Source: Vibrio sp. HB236076 (GTDB lineage Bacteria; Pseudomonadota; Gammaproteobacteria; Enterobacterales; Vibrionaceae). From it: DNA of 64,000 nt. The translations under genes and the position numbers were made by a program. The notes below the pieces were generated by a model that was given only the letters and a program-made list of their open reading frames with translations, was not told the origin of the DNA and did not search any database. The stretch lies in assembly GCF_040957575.1 (NCBI RefSeq), contig NZ_CP162601.1, positions 496,001-560,000 on the forward strand, written 5' to 3'. Position 1 is the stretch's first letter. Each line of letters opens with the position of its first letter. This document shows positions 51,339-59,763 of the stretch, piece after piece.

Positions 51339-53144
51339 TTAGGTTGCCACATTGGCCGCCACCGCAATCTGATAAATAACTTGGGTAATGTCCTTGATCG
51401 ATTGCATGGTTTTGCTGTCGACTTTTGGCAACACCAAGATTTGATCGCCTTTGCGCACCGGCTCTTCGGGTTCGAACTCAACTAACCCATTGGCGCGTAC
51501 CACGGCGATGCGCTTGTCTTCGGCGCGATCGGAAAACCCGCCTGCCCAAGCCACGTAGTCGTCGATACTGGCATCTTGGTTATACACCACCGCTTGCGGC
51601 ATTAACACTTCGCCCGCGACTTGCACCAAATCGGTTTTGTTCGGAATGACAATCTTATCGCCTTGTTCCAGTAAGATATTCGAGACTTTACCGTGATCGG
51701 CGACCACCACTTTACCGAGGGCTTTGACCTTGCGAGCACGCTCAGTAAATTGCAGCACCATTTGCGCTTCTTGCGAACGAATCGACGCTTCTCCAGTCGA
51801 AGAGGCTGGGCCAGTAAACACACTGCGCTCTAATCGATCGAGTGACTCTTCTAACAGCTTTTGCTGCCGTTCGGCGACGCTTTTGCGCAAAATGTACACC
51901 GAACCAATGTCGGCCAAGTTTTTATCGACCGGAATGGCGTTTAACACATCGTGCAGACGCGCCTGTTTGGTGACGGCAAAGTAGGATGGGCCTAGGTAAC
52001 TGCCACCGACTTCAATATCGATCACTTGTGGGTGTAAATCATCATTAAACAACACCTTATCGCCATCGCGAAGGGTAAAGTTTTGAAACTTCTGATAACT
52101 CATGTAGCGAGAAAAAGGGCCAGAAGCGCGATTGCCAGTGACGGCAACATGGCTGACTTTCGGCAAAGGCAAAGACAAGTTAGCCAGGGCACTGCCGAGC
52201 GCTTGTTCGCCATTTAACTCAAAGCGAAACGGATTGCGCACCCCGCCGCTGACGGTAATGGCGGCTTTTTGCGGTTCGACCAAAATGGTATCGCCGCTTT
52301 TGAAGTTGATCTTCGGCATTTGTCCGTTTTTCATAAACTGGTACAAATCGATCTTGGCCACGGTTTGACCATCGCGCACCACTCGAACGTCGCGATAACT
52401 GCCGCGTTCTGAATCAATCCCGCCGGCGCGCTTGAGGTAATACAATACGCTGTCTGACGACATACCTGCGTATTGCCCAGGGCGGATCACCGGGCCACTT
52501 AGATAGACGGTAATTGGCGTTGCCGTTAATAAGTTCACGTAAACATTGACGTTTTTGGTGTACACCTGGCGGATTTTTTCACTGACAAATTGATTGATCT
52601 GGCTTGCCTTAACGTCCATCACCTGAATCGGGCCGACGTCGGGAATGAAAATGTTGCCCTGATTGTCGACTGTGGCCACATTGGAGTAGTTGGCCGAGCC
52701 CCAAATCCAAATGTTGAGCTTATCGCCTGGTGCGATGGGGTAGTTATCCAGTGTGCCGTTACTGCGTTCGGTCTCGTAACCGCCGGCAAACAAGTTCGCT
52801 CCATAGGGCGGCGGCATTATCTCACCGGAAGACGGCAGTAATTTGCGCACGTCGGTCTCGCCGGGAAGCAGCAAATTGTAGCGATTTTCTTGGCTAAAGG
52901 TGCCGTCGGCCAAGGCTTCGTTGGGTGTGGTGCTATTGAGGTCGATGCTTGATGGCGTCGCACTTTGATTTTGATTGAGCTGAAGGTTATTGCTTTGCTC
53001 TTCCTCTGCGCTATGGGCCAGCGTCGGTATCAGACACAGGCTAAGCCCAGCCATACAAAACGCCGTTGTTAGGGGACGTGTGAGGCGTCGTGCCGAGGTT
53101 GGAACGCGGCGCAGGGTGATTTTCCAATGTGACGTATCAGTCAT
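51339..53144 (-). CDS. kpsD: Outer-membrane polysaccharide export protein
   Basis: A 601-residue protein of the KpsD/Wza-like outer-membrane polysaccharide export (OPX) family. The ATG at 53144 gives a long signal peptide with a basic start, a hydrophobic core (FCMAGLSLCLIPTLAHS) and cleavage near AHSA; no lipobox Cys is present, as in KpsD. A poly-export domain follows (about 135-215; APGDKLNIWIWGSANYS, GNIFIPDVGPIQV), then repeated SLBB domains (GPVIRPGQYAGMSSDSVLYY; VSGGVRNPFRFELNG; VAGEVLMPQAVVYN). It should form the outer-membrane exit for the capsule together with KpsE and KpsM. The longer frame to 53225 is repeat-derived. Confidence 0.92.
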   Translation of the reverse strand: MTDTSHWKITLRRVPTSARRLTRPLTTAFCMAGLSLCLIPTLAHSAEEEQSNNLQLNQNQSATPSSIDLNSTTPNEALADGTFSQENRYNLLLPGETDVRKLLPSSGEIMPPPYGANLFAGGYETERSNGTLDNYPIAPGDKLNIWIWGSANYSNVATVDNQGNIFIPDVGPIQVMDVKASQINQFVSEKIRQVYTKNVNVYVNLLTATPITVYLSGPVIRPGQYAGMSSDSVLYYLKRAGGIDSERGSYRDVRVVRDGQTVAKIDLYQFMKNGQMPKINFKSGDTILVEPQKAAITVSGGVRNPFRFELNGEQALGSALANLSLPLPKVSHVAVTGNRASGPFSRYMSYQKFQNFTLRDGDKVLFNDDLHPQVIDIEVGGSYLGPSYFAVTKQARLHDVLNAIPVDKNLADIGSVYILRKSVAERQQKLLEESLDRLERSVFTGPASSTGEASIRSQEAQMVLQFTERARKVKALGKVVVADHGKVSNILLEQGDKIVIPNKTDLVQVAGEVLMPQAVVYNQDASIDDYVAWAGGFSDRAEDKRIAVVRANGLVEFEPEEPVRKGDQILVLPKVDSKTMQSIKDITQVIYQIAVAANVAT

Positions 53145-53189
53145 AGGGTGTCCATGTGTATTCTGTGTTAATAGGTCGCTTCGCACAGT

Positions 53190-53345
53190 AAAATAGGGTG
53201 TGAGACAGTCCGCTTCGCTTAACACAGTGAAACAGAGTGCGGGACAGTCGACTGCCTTCCAATGCTTTTCACCATCTCTTACTGTATCTCACTGTCTTAG
53301 ACTGTGTTTTACTGTCTTAAACTGTGTTGCACTGTCTTCTTACTG
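53190..53345. repeat. ACAGT/ACTGT array between lipoprotein and kpsD
   Basis: ACAGT units from about 53188 face ACTGT units to about 53344. The right end overlaps the stop codon of the lipoprotein gene. Confidence 0.85.
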
Positions 53346-53744
53346 CACAACAGGTAACGTCTCGCCCTTATTCAGCGAAGGAGTCAGATACCAAGGGGTA
53401 ACCGGGTTAAACACCGGATCGGCGTCTGTGCCTTTATAAGGGCGTGAGCAAGCGATTTGCACGCGATCATCGCCATTGCTTAATTGCGCTTCTAAAGTAC
53501 GGCAAGTATTGCCCAGCGCAGAAAAATACGGCGCGCTGACGCTGATGGTCACATTCTCTGCGGTGAGGCTTTGCGTGGTGGCGTCGTCGAGTTGTGGCCA
53601 GTATTTTTTGGCAATCAGTTGACCGTTTAACATCGAACTGTTAGGCGATACCAAGGGGATGTCGGCACTCACTTCACGCGGCTTATAGGCACAAGCACTT
53701 AAGGTTAACCCCAGTGCCAAGCAGAAGGTAATTTTCTTTAGCAT
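53340..53744 (-). CDS. Small lipoprotein heading the capsule operon
   Basis: A 134-residue predicted lipoprotein: MLKKITFCLALGLTLSACAYKP is a type II signal peptide with lipobox LSAC (Cys18). The start is the ATG at 53744; the longer frame to 53897 is repeat-derived. The mature part has two Cys residues (NTCRTLEAQL and VQIACSRPYKG) that could form a disulfide, and a Pro-rich C-terminus. I do not recognise a family. It is the first gene downstream of the ops site and immediately precedes kpsD, so an outer-membrane partner of the OPX export channel is a fair guess. Confidence 0.75.
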   Translation of the reverse strand: MLKKITFCLALGLTLSACAYKPREVSADIPLVSPNSSMLNGQLIAKKYWPQLDDATTQSLTAENVTISVSAPYFSALGNTCRTLEAQLSNGDDRVQIACSRPYKGTDADPVFNPVTPWYLTPSLNKGETLPVVQ

Positions 53745-53804
53745 AATTTGTCTTTGAATGATTAGGGCTAGGTGGTGGTTGAGTGCGCTTCGTTTTATAC
53801 ACAG

Positions 53805-53920
53805 GTCGCTGCGCTTCACACAGTGTGAGACAGTGTAAAACAGTCCGCTTCGCTTAACACAGTGTGAGACAGTCCACTGTTCTATACTGTGTTTCACTGT
53901 CTTGTACTGTATTTCACTTT
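53805..53920. repeat. ACAGT/ACTGT array in leader of capsule operon
   Basis: ACAGT units (about 53817-53872) face ACTGT units (about 53874-53917). It lies between the ops element and the lipoprotein start, so it would be transcribed as part of the leader RNA. It is the last array of this type in the window. Confidence 0.85.
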
Positions 53921-53938
53921 GCTACTAGGGCGTTTTGA

Positions 53939-53950
53939 TACGCTACCGCC
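53939..53950 (-). promoter_or_regulatory. ops element (JUMPStart core), RfaH site
   Basis: On the minus strand it reads GGCGGTAGCGTA, an exact match to the ops core GGCGGTAGCGT that pauses RNA polymerase and recruits RfaH in long polysaccharide operons. It lies 195 bp upstream of the lipoprotein start in the same direction as the whole polysaccharide locus. Flanking GGGCG and CGCCC (53951-53928) could form the exposed hairpin. Confidence 0.85.
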
Positions 53951-54502
53951 CGATGGTTGTTTGCGTTATCCATAACACGCTTCGCACACTGACATTGAAT
54001 CGCACTTTTTATCTTTGATATTGATAACGTTAAACTATCAATAAAATCAAAAGATTAATTTATGCATTATCGATGAATGAACATTGACCAAGTCCATGGT
54101 TTGTTGCTTTTTCATTCATCTCGTTTTTTGTTATATGTGGACTAAGATACTTGAAATTTCTTGCTCTAGGCAAGGTTTATGCAAATAGATGTTAGAAATT
54201 AGCAAACTCTCTGCGCTAAAACCTTGTTTTTTATGTGCATGAAATTGGTGTTCTACTTGTTGTCTTGCCTGCTACTTTGCCTTTCATCAATGTGAAGTCA
54301 ATCACTAAAGTCAAAAAAACGAGACATAGATCAACCTTGACGCTATTTTTTCTTTTTTGTGGCGAAATTTTGTCTTAATCATAAGGCAGTTTGTTTACGA
54401 TAAAGCCTCGCGCTACCTTGATATCAATAACTTTGTTATGCTACCAAGATACGGTTCTGTTTAAGTATTAAAAAGGCTTCACCGAGCTCTAAAGGAATAA
54501 AA
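53951..54502. promoter_or_regulatory. Divergent intergenic region, capsule operon / ugd
   Basis: About 550 AT-rich bases with no gene, between the ops site and ugd. It should hold the promoters of both divergent units. An inverted repeat TTGATA-N9-TATCAA (54021-54041) may be an operator. I could not fix -35/-10 boxes with confidence. AAAGGA before the ATG at 54503 is the ugd ribosome site. Confidence 0.5.
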
Positions 54503-55669
54503 ATGAAAATTGCAGTTGCGGGTACGGGCTATGTCGGCCTTTCAAACGCCATGCTTTTGGCTCAGCACAACCAAGTGGTTGCTATTGATATTGTTGAAGA
54601 AAAAGTGGCAATGCTTAACGACAAGCAATCGCCGATTGTCGACGCTGAGATCGAAGACTTTTTGACCAATAAAGCGCTCAACTTTGTCGCGACCACCGAC
54701 AAACAGCACGCGTATCAAGACGCCGATTACGTGATTATCGCCACGCCAACCGACTACGACCCTGAGACCAACTATTTCAATACCTCATCTGTTGAAGCGG
54801 TCATCAAAGATGTGATGGCGATTAACCCAGAGGCGGTGATGGTGATTAAATCCACCATTCCTGTTGGTTACACCAAAGAGCTCAAAGCCCAGTTCGCGAG
54901 CGATAACATTCTTTTCTCCCCTGAGTTCTTACGTGAAGGTCGCGCGCTTTACGACAACTTGCACCCATCGCGTATCATTGTGGGTGAGCAAAGTGAGCGC
55001 GCCGAAATCTTCGCGAATTTATTGCTTGGCGGCGCAGTCAAACAAGATGTGCCGGTGCTGTTTACCGACTCGACCGAAGCTGAAGCGGTCAAACTCTTTT
55101 CAAATACCTATTTGGCGATGCGGGTGGCCTATTTTAATGAATTGGACTCGTACGCAGAAATTCACGGCTTGGATGCGCGTCAAATCATTGAAGGCGTTGG
55201 CCTTGACCCGCGTATTGGCAGTCATTACAACAATCCGTCTTTTGGTTACGGCGGTTACTGTTTGCCCAAAGATACCAAGCAATTATTGGCGAACTACCAA
55301 GATGTGCCTAATAATATTATTCGTGCGATTGTTGATGCCAACACCACGCGTAAAGATTTCGTCGCTGAGTCGATTTTAAAACGTCAGCCTAAGGTCGTCG
55401 GTATCTATCGCTTGATCATGAAGGCGGGCTCTGACAATTTCCGCGCCTCTTCGATTCAGGGCATCATGAAGCGTCTGAAAGCCAAAGGCATTGAAGTGAT
55501 TGTTTATGAGCCGGTGTTAAAAGAGTCAACGTTCTTTAACTCTCGCGTCGAAACCGATTTTGAGGCCTTTAAACAGCAAGCGGATGTCATTGTTGCGAAC
55601 CGTATGGTTGATGAGATCCGCGATGTGGAAGCCAAGGTGTATACCCGCGATTTGTTTGGCAGTGATTAA
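54503..55669 (+). CDS. ugd: UDP-glucose 6-dehydrogenase
   Basis: A 388-residue UDP-glucose/nucleotide-sugar dehydrogenase, making UDP-glucuronate with two NAD+ per turn. Visible: [14 protein letters not shown] (Rossmann loop), [68 protein letters not shown] and [14 protein letters not shown] with the catalytic Cys. Length and order match the short bacterial Ugd type. AAAGGA precedes the ATG. It is transcribed away from the capsule operon; UDP-GlcA would be a capsule building block. Confidence 0.96.
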   Translation: MKIAVAGTGYVGLSNAMLLAQHNQVVAIDIVEEKVAMLNDKQSPIVDAEIEDFLTNKALNFVATTDKQHAYQDADYVIIATPTDYDPETNYFNTSSVEAVIKDVMAINPEAVMVIKSTIPVGYTKELKAQFASDNILFSPEFLREGRALYDNLHPSRIIVGEQSERAEIFANLLLGGAVKQDVPVLFTDSTEAEAVKLFSNTYLAMRVAYFNELDSYAEIHGLDARQIIEGVGLDPRIGSHYNNPSFGYGGYCLPKDTKQLLANYQDVPNNIIRAIVDANTTRKDFVAESILKRQPKVVGIYRLIMKAGSDNFRASSIQGIMKRLKAKGIEVIVYEPVLKESTFFNSRVETDFEAFKQQADVIVANRMVDEIRDVEAKVYTRDLFGSD

Positions 55670-55675
55670 GGATTT

Positions 55676-56045
55676 TTAAAAGAGGACAGGCAAGTTTTCT
55701 TTTTATCGGGACAGGCAAGATAGCGGTTTGTTCTTAAGAGGACAGGCAAGTTTTCTTTTTATTGTTCTTAAGAGGACAGGCAAGTCTCTTTTTATTGGGA
55801 CAGGCTAGATATCTGTTTTGTAGTTTCTTAAAGGGACAGGCAAGATATCTGTTTTGAGTTCTTAAGAGGACAGGCAAGTTTTCTTTTATCGGGACAGGCA
55901 AGATAGTGCTCTTCGTAAGTGGTCTGTCCCTAGGATTTTTAAAAGAGGACAGGCAAGATAGAGAGTTTCTTAAAGGGACAGGCTAGATAACGCTCTTAAG
56001 AGGACAGGCAAGATTGCGCTCTCTTGGTAAGTGGTCTGTCCCCAT
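55676..56045. repeat. Array of ~11 GGACAGGC repeats
   Basis: About eleven direct copies of (G/A)GGACAGGC(A/T)AG, spaced roughly 20-50 bp, with AAGAGG- or CGGGACAGG-type left sides, and two inverted GTCTGTCCC copies at about 55921 and 56033. They fill most of the ugd-galU gap. They match the repeats flanking the transposase at 58523-59482. Confidence 0.9.
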
Positions 56046-56129
56046 ACAACAGCAATATTTTCTGCTTACCAGCCAGGGTGAGTCATCTAAAAATTTATTA
56101 AAGTCAGTTAGGGACAATTAGGTTCAGTT

Positions 56130-56987
56130 ATGATTAAAAAGTGTTTATTCCCCGCAGCCGGTTATGGGACTCGTTTTTTACCGGCAACGAAATCAATGCC
56201 GAAAGAAATGATGCCTGTGGTCAATAAACCATTGATTGAATACGGTGTTGATGAAGCAATTCAAGCCGGTATGACCGAAATGTGTGTGGTAACCGGTCGT
56301 GGTAAGCATTCCTTGATGGACCATTTTGATAAGAACTTCGAGCTTGAGTATCAAGTAAGCGGGACCAGTAAAGAAGCTCTACTTGACGATATTCGTGGCT
56401 TGATTGACTCGGCTCACTTTACTTATATTCGTCAGCGTGAAATGAAAGGTTTGGGTCATGCAATCTTAACTGGGCGTCCTTTGGTGGGTGACTATCCATT
56501 CGCTGTCGTTTTGGCTGATGACTTGTGTGTCAACCAAGATAAAGGCGTGTTAGCCCAAATGGTTGAGCTTTACAAACAGTTCCGTTGTTCTATTGTTGCC
56601 GTAGAAGAAGTACCAGAAGATGAGACACACAAATACGGTGTGATTTCTGGTGAGATGATTAAAGATGATATCTATCGTGTTGATAACATGGTGGAAAAAC
56701 CAGAAAAAGGCACAGCGCCAAGCAACCTAGCTATTATTGGTCGTTATATTTTAACACCAGATATTTTTGATATCTTAGAAAATACGGAACCAGGTAAAGG
56801 CGGCGAGATCCAAATTACCGATGCGTTGCTTAAACAAGCGCAAACGGGTTGTGTTCTTGCTTATAAATTTAAAGGCGAACGTTTTGACTGCGGTAGTGTT
56901 GAAGGCTATATCGAAGCGACGAACTACTGTTACGAAAACCTTTATCAAAAAGAACAAGATGTAAAAACAGAAAAGAAAAATAAATAA
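56130..56987 (+). CDS. galU: UTP-glucose-1-phosphate uridylyltransferase
   Basis: A 285-residue GalU making UDP-glucose, the substrate of Ugd and GalE next to it. Visible: FPAAGYGTRFLPATKSMPKE (nucleotide loop), VDEAIQAGMTEMCVVTGRGK, GLGHAILTGRPLVGDYPFAV, VVLADDLCVN (metal site) and GKGGEIQITDALLKQ. Length normal. The Lys/Asn-rich tail ends at the edge of the next GGACAGGC repeat. Confidence 0.97.
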   Translation: MIKKCLFPAAGYGTRFLPATKSMPKEMMPVVNKPLIEYGVDEAIQAGMTEMCVVTGRGKHSLMDHFDKNFELEYQVSGTSKEALLDDIRGLIDSAHFTYIRQREMKGLGHAILTGRPLVGDYPFAVVLADDLCVNQDKGVLAQMVELYKQFRCSIVAVEEVPEDETHKYGVISGEMIKDDIYRVDNMVEKPEKGTAPSNLAIIGRYILTPDIFDILENTEPGKGGEIQITDALLKQAQTGCVLAYKFKGERFDCGSVEGYIEATNYCYENLYQKEQDVKTEKKNK

Positions 56988-56999
56988 TTTATAAAAGGA

Positions 57000-57135
57000 C
57001 AGGCTGGTTATCTTTTATCGGGACAGGCAACTTTTGCTCTATTTGCTTTATAAGGTGACAGACTGCTTTTACATCTCAACGAAAGGAGCTTTAGGGCTCT
57101 TTTCTTTTGTCTTTAAAAGGACAGGCAAGATAATA
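57000..57135. repeat. GGACAGGC-family repeats between galU and galE
   Basis: At least three copies (about 56997, 57030 and 57117), plus a GGTGACAGACTG variant. No gene. The hairpin AAAGGAGCTTTAGGGCTCTTTTC at 57082-57104 is split here and could act as a weak terminator or attenuator. Confidence 0.6.
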
Positions 57136-57168
57136 AACGCTCTAAGATAATCATTGGCTAGGTGAAAT

Positions 57169-58182
57169 ATGAAAGTATTAGTAACAGGTGGAACGGGGTA
57201 CATTGGCAGTCATACTTGTATTCAAATGATTGAAGCCGGTATCACGCCAATTGTTCTGGATAATTTATACAATAGTAAAGAAAAAGTATTATCTAGAATT
57301 CAAGAGGTTAGTGGAAAGTCCGTCGAATTTTATCAAGGCGATGTGAGAGATCCTGAAATTCTAAGCACGATTTTCAGTGAGCACGACATCAGTAGTGTCA
57401 TTCATTTCGCTGGCTTAAAAGCGGTGGGGGAGTCAGTGCAAAAACCTCTGACGTATTACGATAATAACGTTTCAGGTACATTGAATTTAGTTTCTGAAAT
57501 GGACAAAGCTGGCATTAAGTCTCTGATTTTTAGTTCATCTGCAACAGTGTATGGTGATCCCGCTTCGGTTCCAATTCAAGAAGATTTCCCCACCTCGGCG
57601 ACCAACCCTTATGGCCGTAGTAAGTTGATGGTTGAAGAGTGTCTACGTGACTTTCAAGCCGCGAACTTAGACTGGAGTATTACTCTGCTTCGCTACTTCA
57701 ATCCAGTTGGTGCTCATGAATCTGGACGCTTAGGGGAAGATCCACAGGGAATTCCTAACAACTTATTGCCGTTTGTCGCCCAGGTTGCTGTTGGGCGCAG
57801 GGAAAAATTAGGCGTGTTTGGTAATGATTATCCAACACCAGATGGAACGGGAGTTCGCGACTATATTCACGTGGTCGACTTGGCTGATGGTCACGTTGCG
57901 GCGCTGAATCACGTTGGTTCTGATAGTGGTTTACACGTATTTAATTTAGGCACGGGGCAGGGCAACAGCGTTCTAGAAATGGTTGCTGCGTTCGAAAAAG
58001 CATCAGGAAAACCTATTCCTTATCAAATACTTCCTCGTCGTGCAGGCGATATTGCAGAATGTTGGGCTGACCCGACTACGGCGGAAAAAGCCCTTAATTG
58101 GCGAGCGAAACGATCGTTACAGGTGATGGTTGAAGATACTTGGCGTTGGCAGTCAAATAACCCAAATGGTTACGAAGAGTAA
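57169..58182 (+). CDS. galE: UDP-glucose 4-epimerase
   Basis: A 337-residue GalE interconverting UDP-glucose and UDP-galactose. Visible: VLVTGGTGYIGSHTCIQMIE, HFAGLKAVGESVQKPL, SSSATVYGDP, NPYGRSKLMVEE (Tyr-x3-Lys), LRYFNPVGAHESGRLGEDP and GTGVRDYIHVVDLADGH. Length and motif order are standard. It completes the ugd-galU-galE precursor set on the plus strand. Confidence 0.97.
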   Translation: MKVLVTGGTGYIGSHTCIQMIEAGITPIVLDNLYNSKEKVLSRIQEVSGKSVEFYQGDVRDPEILSTIFSEHDISSVIHFAGLKAVGESVQKPLTYYDNNVSGTLNLVSEMDKAGIKSLIFSSSATVYGDPASVPIQEDFPTSATNPYGRSKLMVEECLRDFQAANLDWSITLLRYFNPVGAHESGRLGEDPQGIPNNLLPFVAQVAVGRREKLGVFGNDYPTPDGTGVRDYIHVVDLADGHVAALNHVGSDSGLHVFNLGTGQGNSVLEMVAAFEKASGKPIPYQILPRRAGDIAECWADPTTAEKALNWRAKRSLQVMVEDTWRWQSNNPNGYEE

Positions 58183-58522
58183 TTATTCTTAAAAGGACAG
58201 GCAACTGAGGTTTATAGTCTTTTTAGAGGTTTAAGGTTTATAAGAGGCCTGTCCTTTTATTAAATAACTGGACAGGCAATTTTACCTACGGGAGTTATCG
58301 GGACAGGCGATTTAACACATGTTATTGGGACTGTCCCTTTATTAGTCCCTTTATTAATTGTGTCATAGTGTATTTTTGATGGTTTTGATATAAACCTGAA
58401 AATAGAATGAGAATTTAATTCACTCGAAAAGGATTTTGGTAATTACATCGACAAAGCCTTGAAGATTTAAAAATCTCAAGTATTAAGGGAAATCGAACTT
58501 GTTTGAACATAGCAATGAAGGC
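58183..58522. repeat. GGACAGGC-family repeats downstream of galE
   Basis: Inverted pair AAAAGGACAGGC (58191-58202) and GCCTGTCCTTTT (58247-58258) forms a terminator-like hairpin just after galE. Two more direct copies (about 58272 and 58302) and an ACTGTCCC end follow. From about 58350 to 58522 the DNA is AT-rich with nothing recognisable. Confidence 0.75.
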
Positions 58523-59482
58523 TTACAATCTCAGTGCTTTCATTCTTTTGCGTTTGAGAATTGATTGGGCTCTATCCACACTTTCTTTACACCCTACCCA
58601 ATGTACTCCTTTTTTACCAAAACACTGGTAAGCTGAGCTGTATGACTCAACGGGCCATTGCAATCGAGATAAAATATTGGGCGTGTTTTTGGCGATAGCG
58701 CCTGGCTTATCATCTCGAACTATCCTGCCTACCCAATCGACGAAGTTAAAGTAATCCTTTAAATTGAAGGGGATAGTGAAATGTTCGCCTTTTAGTGGAT
58801 GAACACTGAGTGGAGCAAGTTGCTTTGGTTGGTAGGTATGGTGTGTTGAGGCCCAGCACCGAAGTTTGATCGATGTGTATTCTGATTGCTCTGGGGTATT
58901 GGCTATCTGGGCGCGAACTGGATTGAGATCGGCATAGGCCATGGCACTGATCAGAGCCGTTTCGTCTAATAAAGCTTGAGATTTGTATCTTCCTTCCCAA
59001 AAATGACCAGTGCAGCGATCTTCTTTATTTGCCAGTTGTGCAATGCCCATGTTCATTTCTCTCATAAACCAACTCAAACTCGATAAACGTTGCCGCCATG
59101 TTGTTAAGTGCTTACTGAGTAATGCTTTTTCTCCTTCATCGAGTGTGTCTTTTTTTAATATTAATAATAAAGAGGGCGGGATGGTGTGGAGTTTTTTCCA
59201 TCTCGTGATCACTTCTTTGTCGCTGAGGTTTTGAGCTTTGGTTGTGTTAAGGTGCAGAACTAAGTGATAGTGGTTACTCATAATGGCATACGCACAAATA
59301 TCGATACAAAACACCGAGCTAAGGGCCCATAAACGCTCTTCAATCCATCCTCTACGGTGTTCAAAACTTTGACCTGAAACCTCGTCTACTCCACACAAAA
59401 AAGAGCGCCGTACGCAGCGAGAAGTACAATGGTAGTAGGGCGTAACGTCAGGCCTTACTTGGTGTTTGCGTGCTGTTGTCAT
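58523..59482 (-). CDS. REP-associated transposase-like protein (RAYT)
   Basis: A 319-residue member of the Y1/HUH transposase superfamily of the large RAYT type. Visible: TPYYHCTSRCVRRSFLCG at the start, IDICAYAIMSNHYHLVLHLN with the HYH metal motif, LSWFMREMNMGIAQLANKED, RCTGHFWEGRYKSQALLDE and MAYADLNPVRAQ. It appears full length. GGACAGGC-family repeats lie on both sides (58191-58330 and 59605-59655), as expected for a REP family and its transposase. At the position that is Tyr in the pseudogene at 18139-19119 (NEYIA) this protein has Gly (NMGIA), so activity is uncertain. RAYTs are usually single-copy domesticated genes that mobilise or maintain REP repeats. Confidence 0.9.
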   Translation of the reverse strand: MTTARKHQVRPDVTPYYHCTSRCVRRSFLCGVDEVSGQSFEHRRGWIEERLWALSSVFCIDICAYAIMSNHYHLVLHLNTTKAQNLSDKEVITRWKKLHTIPPSLLLILKKDTLDEGEKALLSKHLTTWRQRLSSLSWFMREMNMGIAQLANKEDRCTGHFWEGRYKSQALLDETALISAMAYADLNPVRAQIANTPEQSEYTSIKLRCWASTHHTYQPKQLAPLSVHPLKGEHFTIPFNLKDYFNFVDWVGRIVRDDKPGAIAKNTPNILSRLQWPVESYSSAYQCFGKKGVHWVGCKESVDRAQSILKRKRMKALRL

Positions 59483-59557
59483 GTCGATAAATCAAATCGG
59501 TGTGTTTATATACAGTATTGTCTATTTTATCAGCTTTGCTTGTAGTAATTATGTTTA

Positions 59558-59573
59558 TGTGATGAAGGTCATG
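59558..59573. promoter_or_regulatory. Possible CRP site upstream of pldA
   Basis: TGTGATGAAGGTCATG fits TGTGA-N6-TCACA with changes only in the last bases. It lies about 190 bp upstream of pldA. Low confidence. Confidence 0.3.
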
Positions 59574-59604
59574 TTTTTATTTTGGAGGTTCAATAGCAGT
59601 TAAA

Positions 59605-59655
59605 TTGCCTGTCCCTTTAACTAAAATTTGAATCTAGCCTGTCCCTTTAACTTAG
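59605..59655. repeat. Two GCCTGTCCCTTTAAC repeats
   Basis: Two direct copies in the inverse orientation to those left of the transposase, closing the RAYT region. Confidence 0.85.
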
Positions 59656-59763
59656 AATGGTAAAGTTATTGTCATTAATCTTGTTTGTCCTATGTTCTGT
59701 ACTGTTCAAGTGATAAATTATTTTTCGTCTGTATCGAATTTTCAACAATTAATGAGGCCATTA

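Noticed and set aside
51140..51481. 113-codon minus-strand ORF overlapping the kpsD end and the kpsM leader
   Set aside because: It overlaps the kpsD 3' end in another frame. A chance NGPFVNR word resembles the shared module, but the rest does not match.
55676..56045. CRISPR-like array of short direct repeats between ugd and galU
   Set aside because: Repeat units are about 10 bp with irregular, partly repeated spacers, both orientations occur, and no cas genes are present. It fits a REP family.
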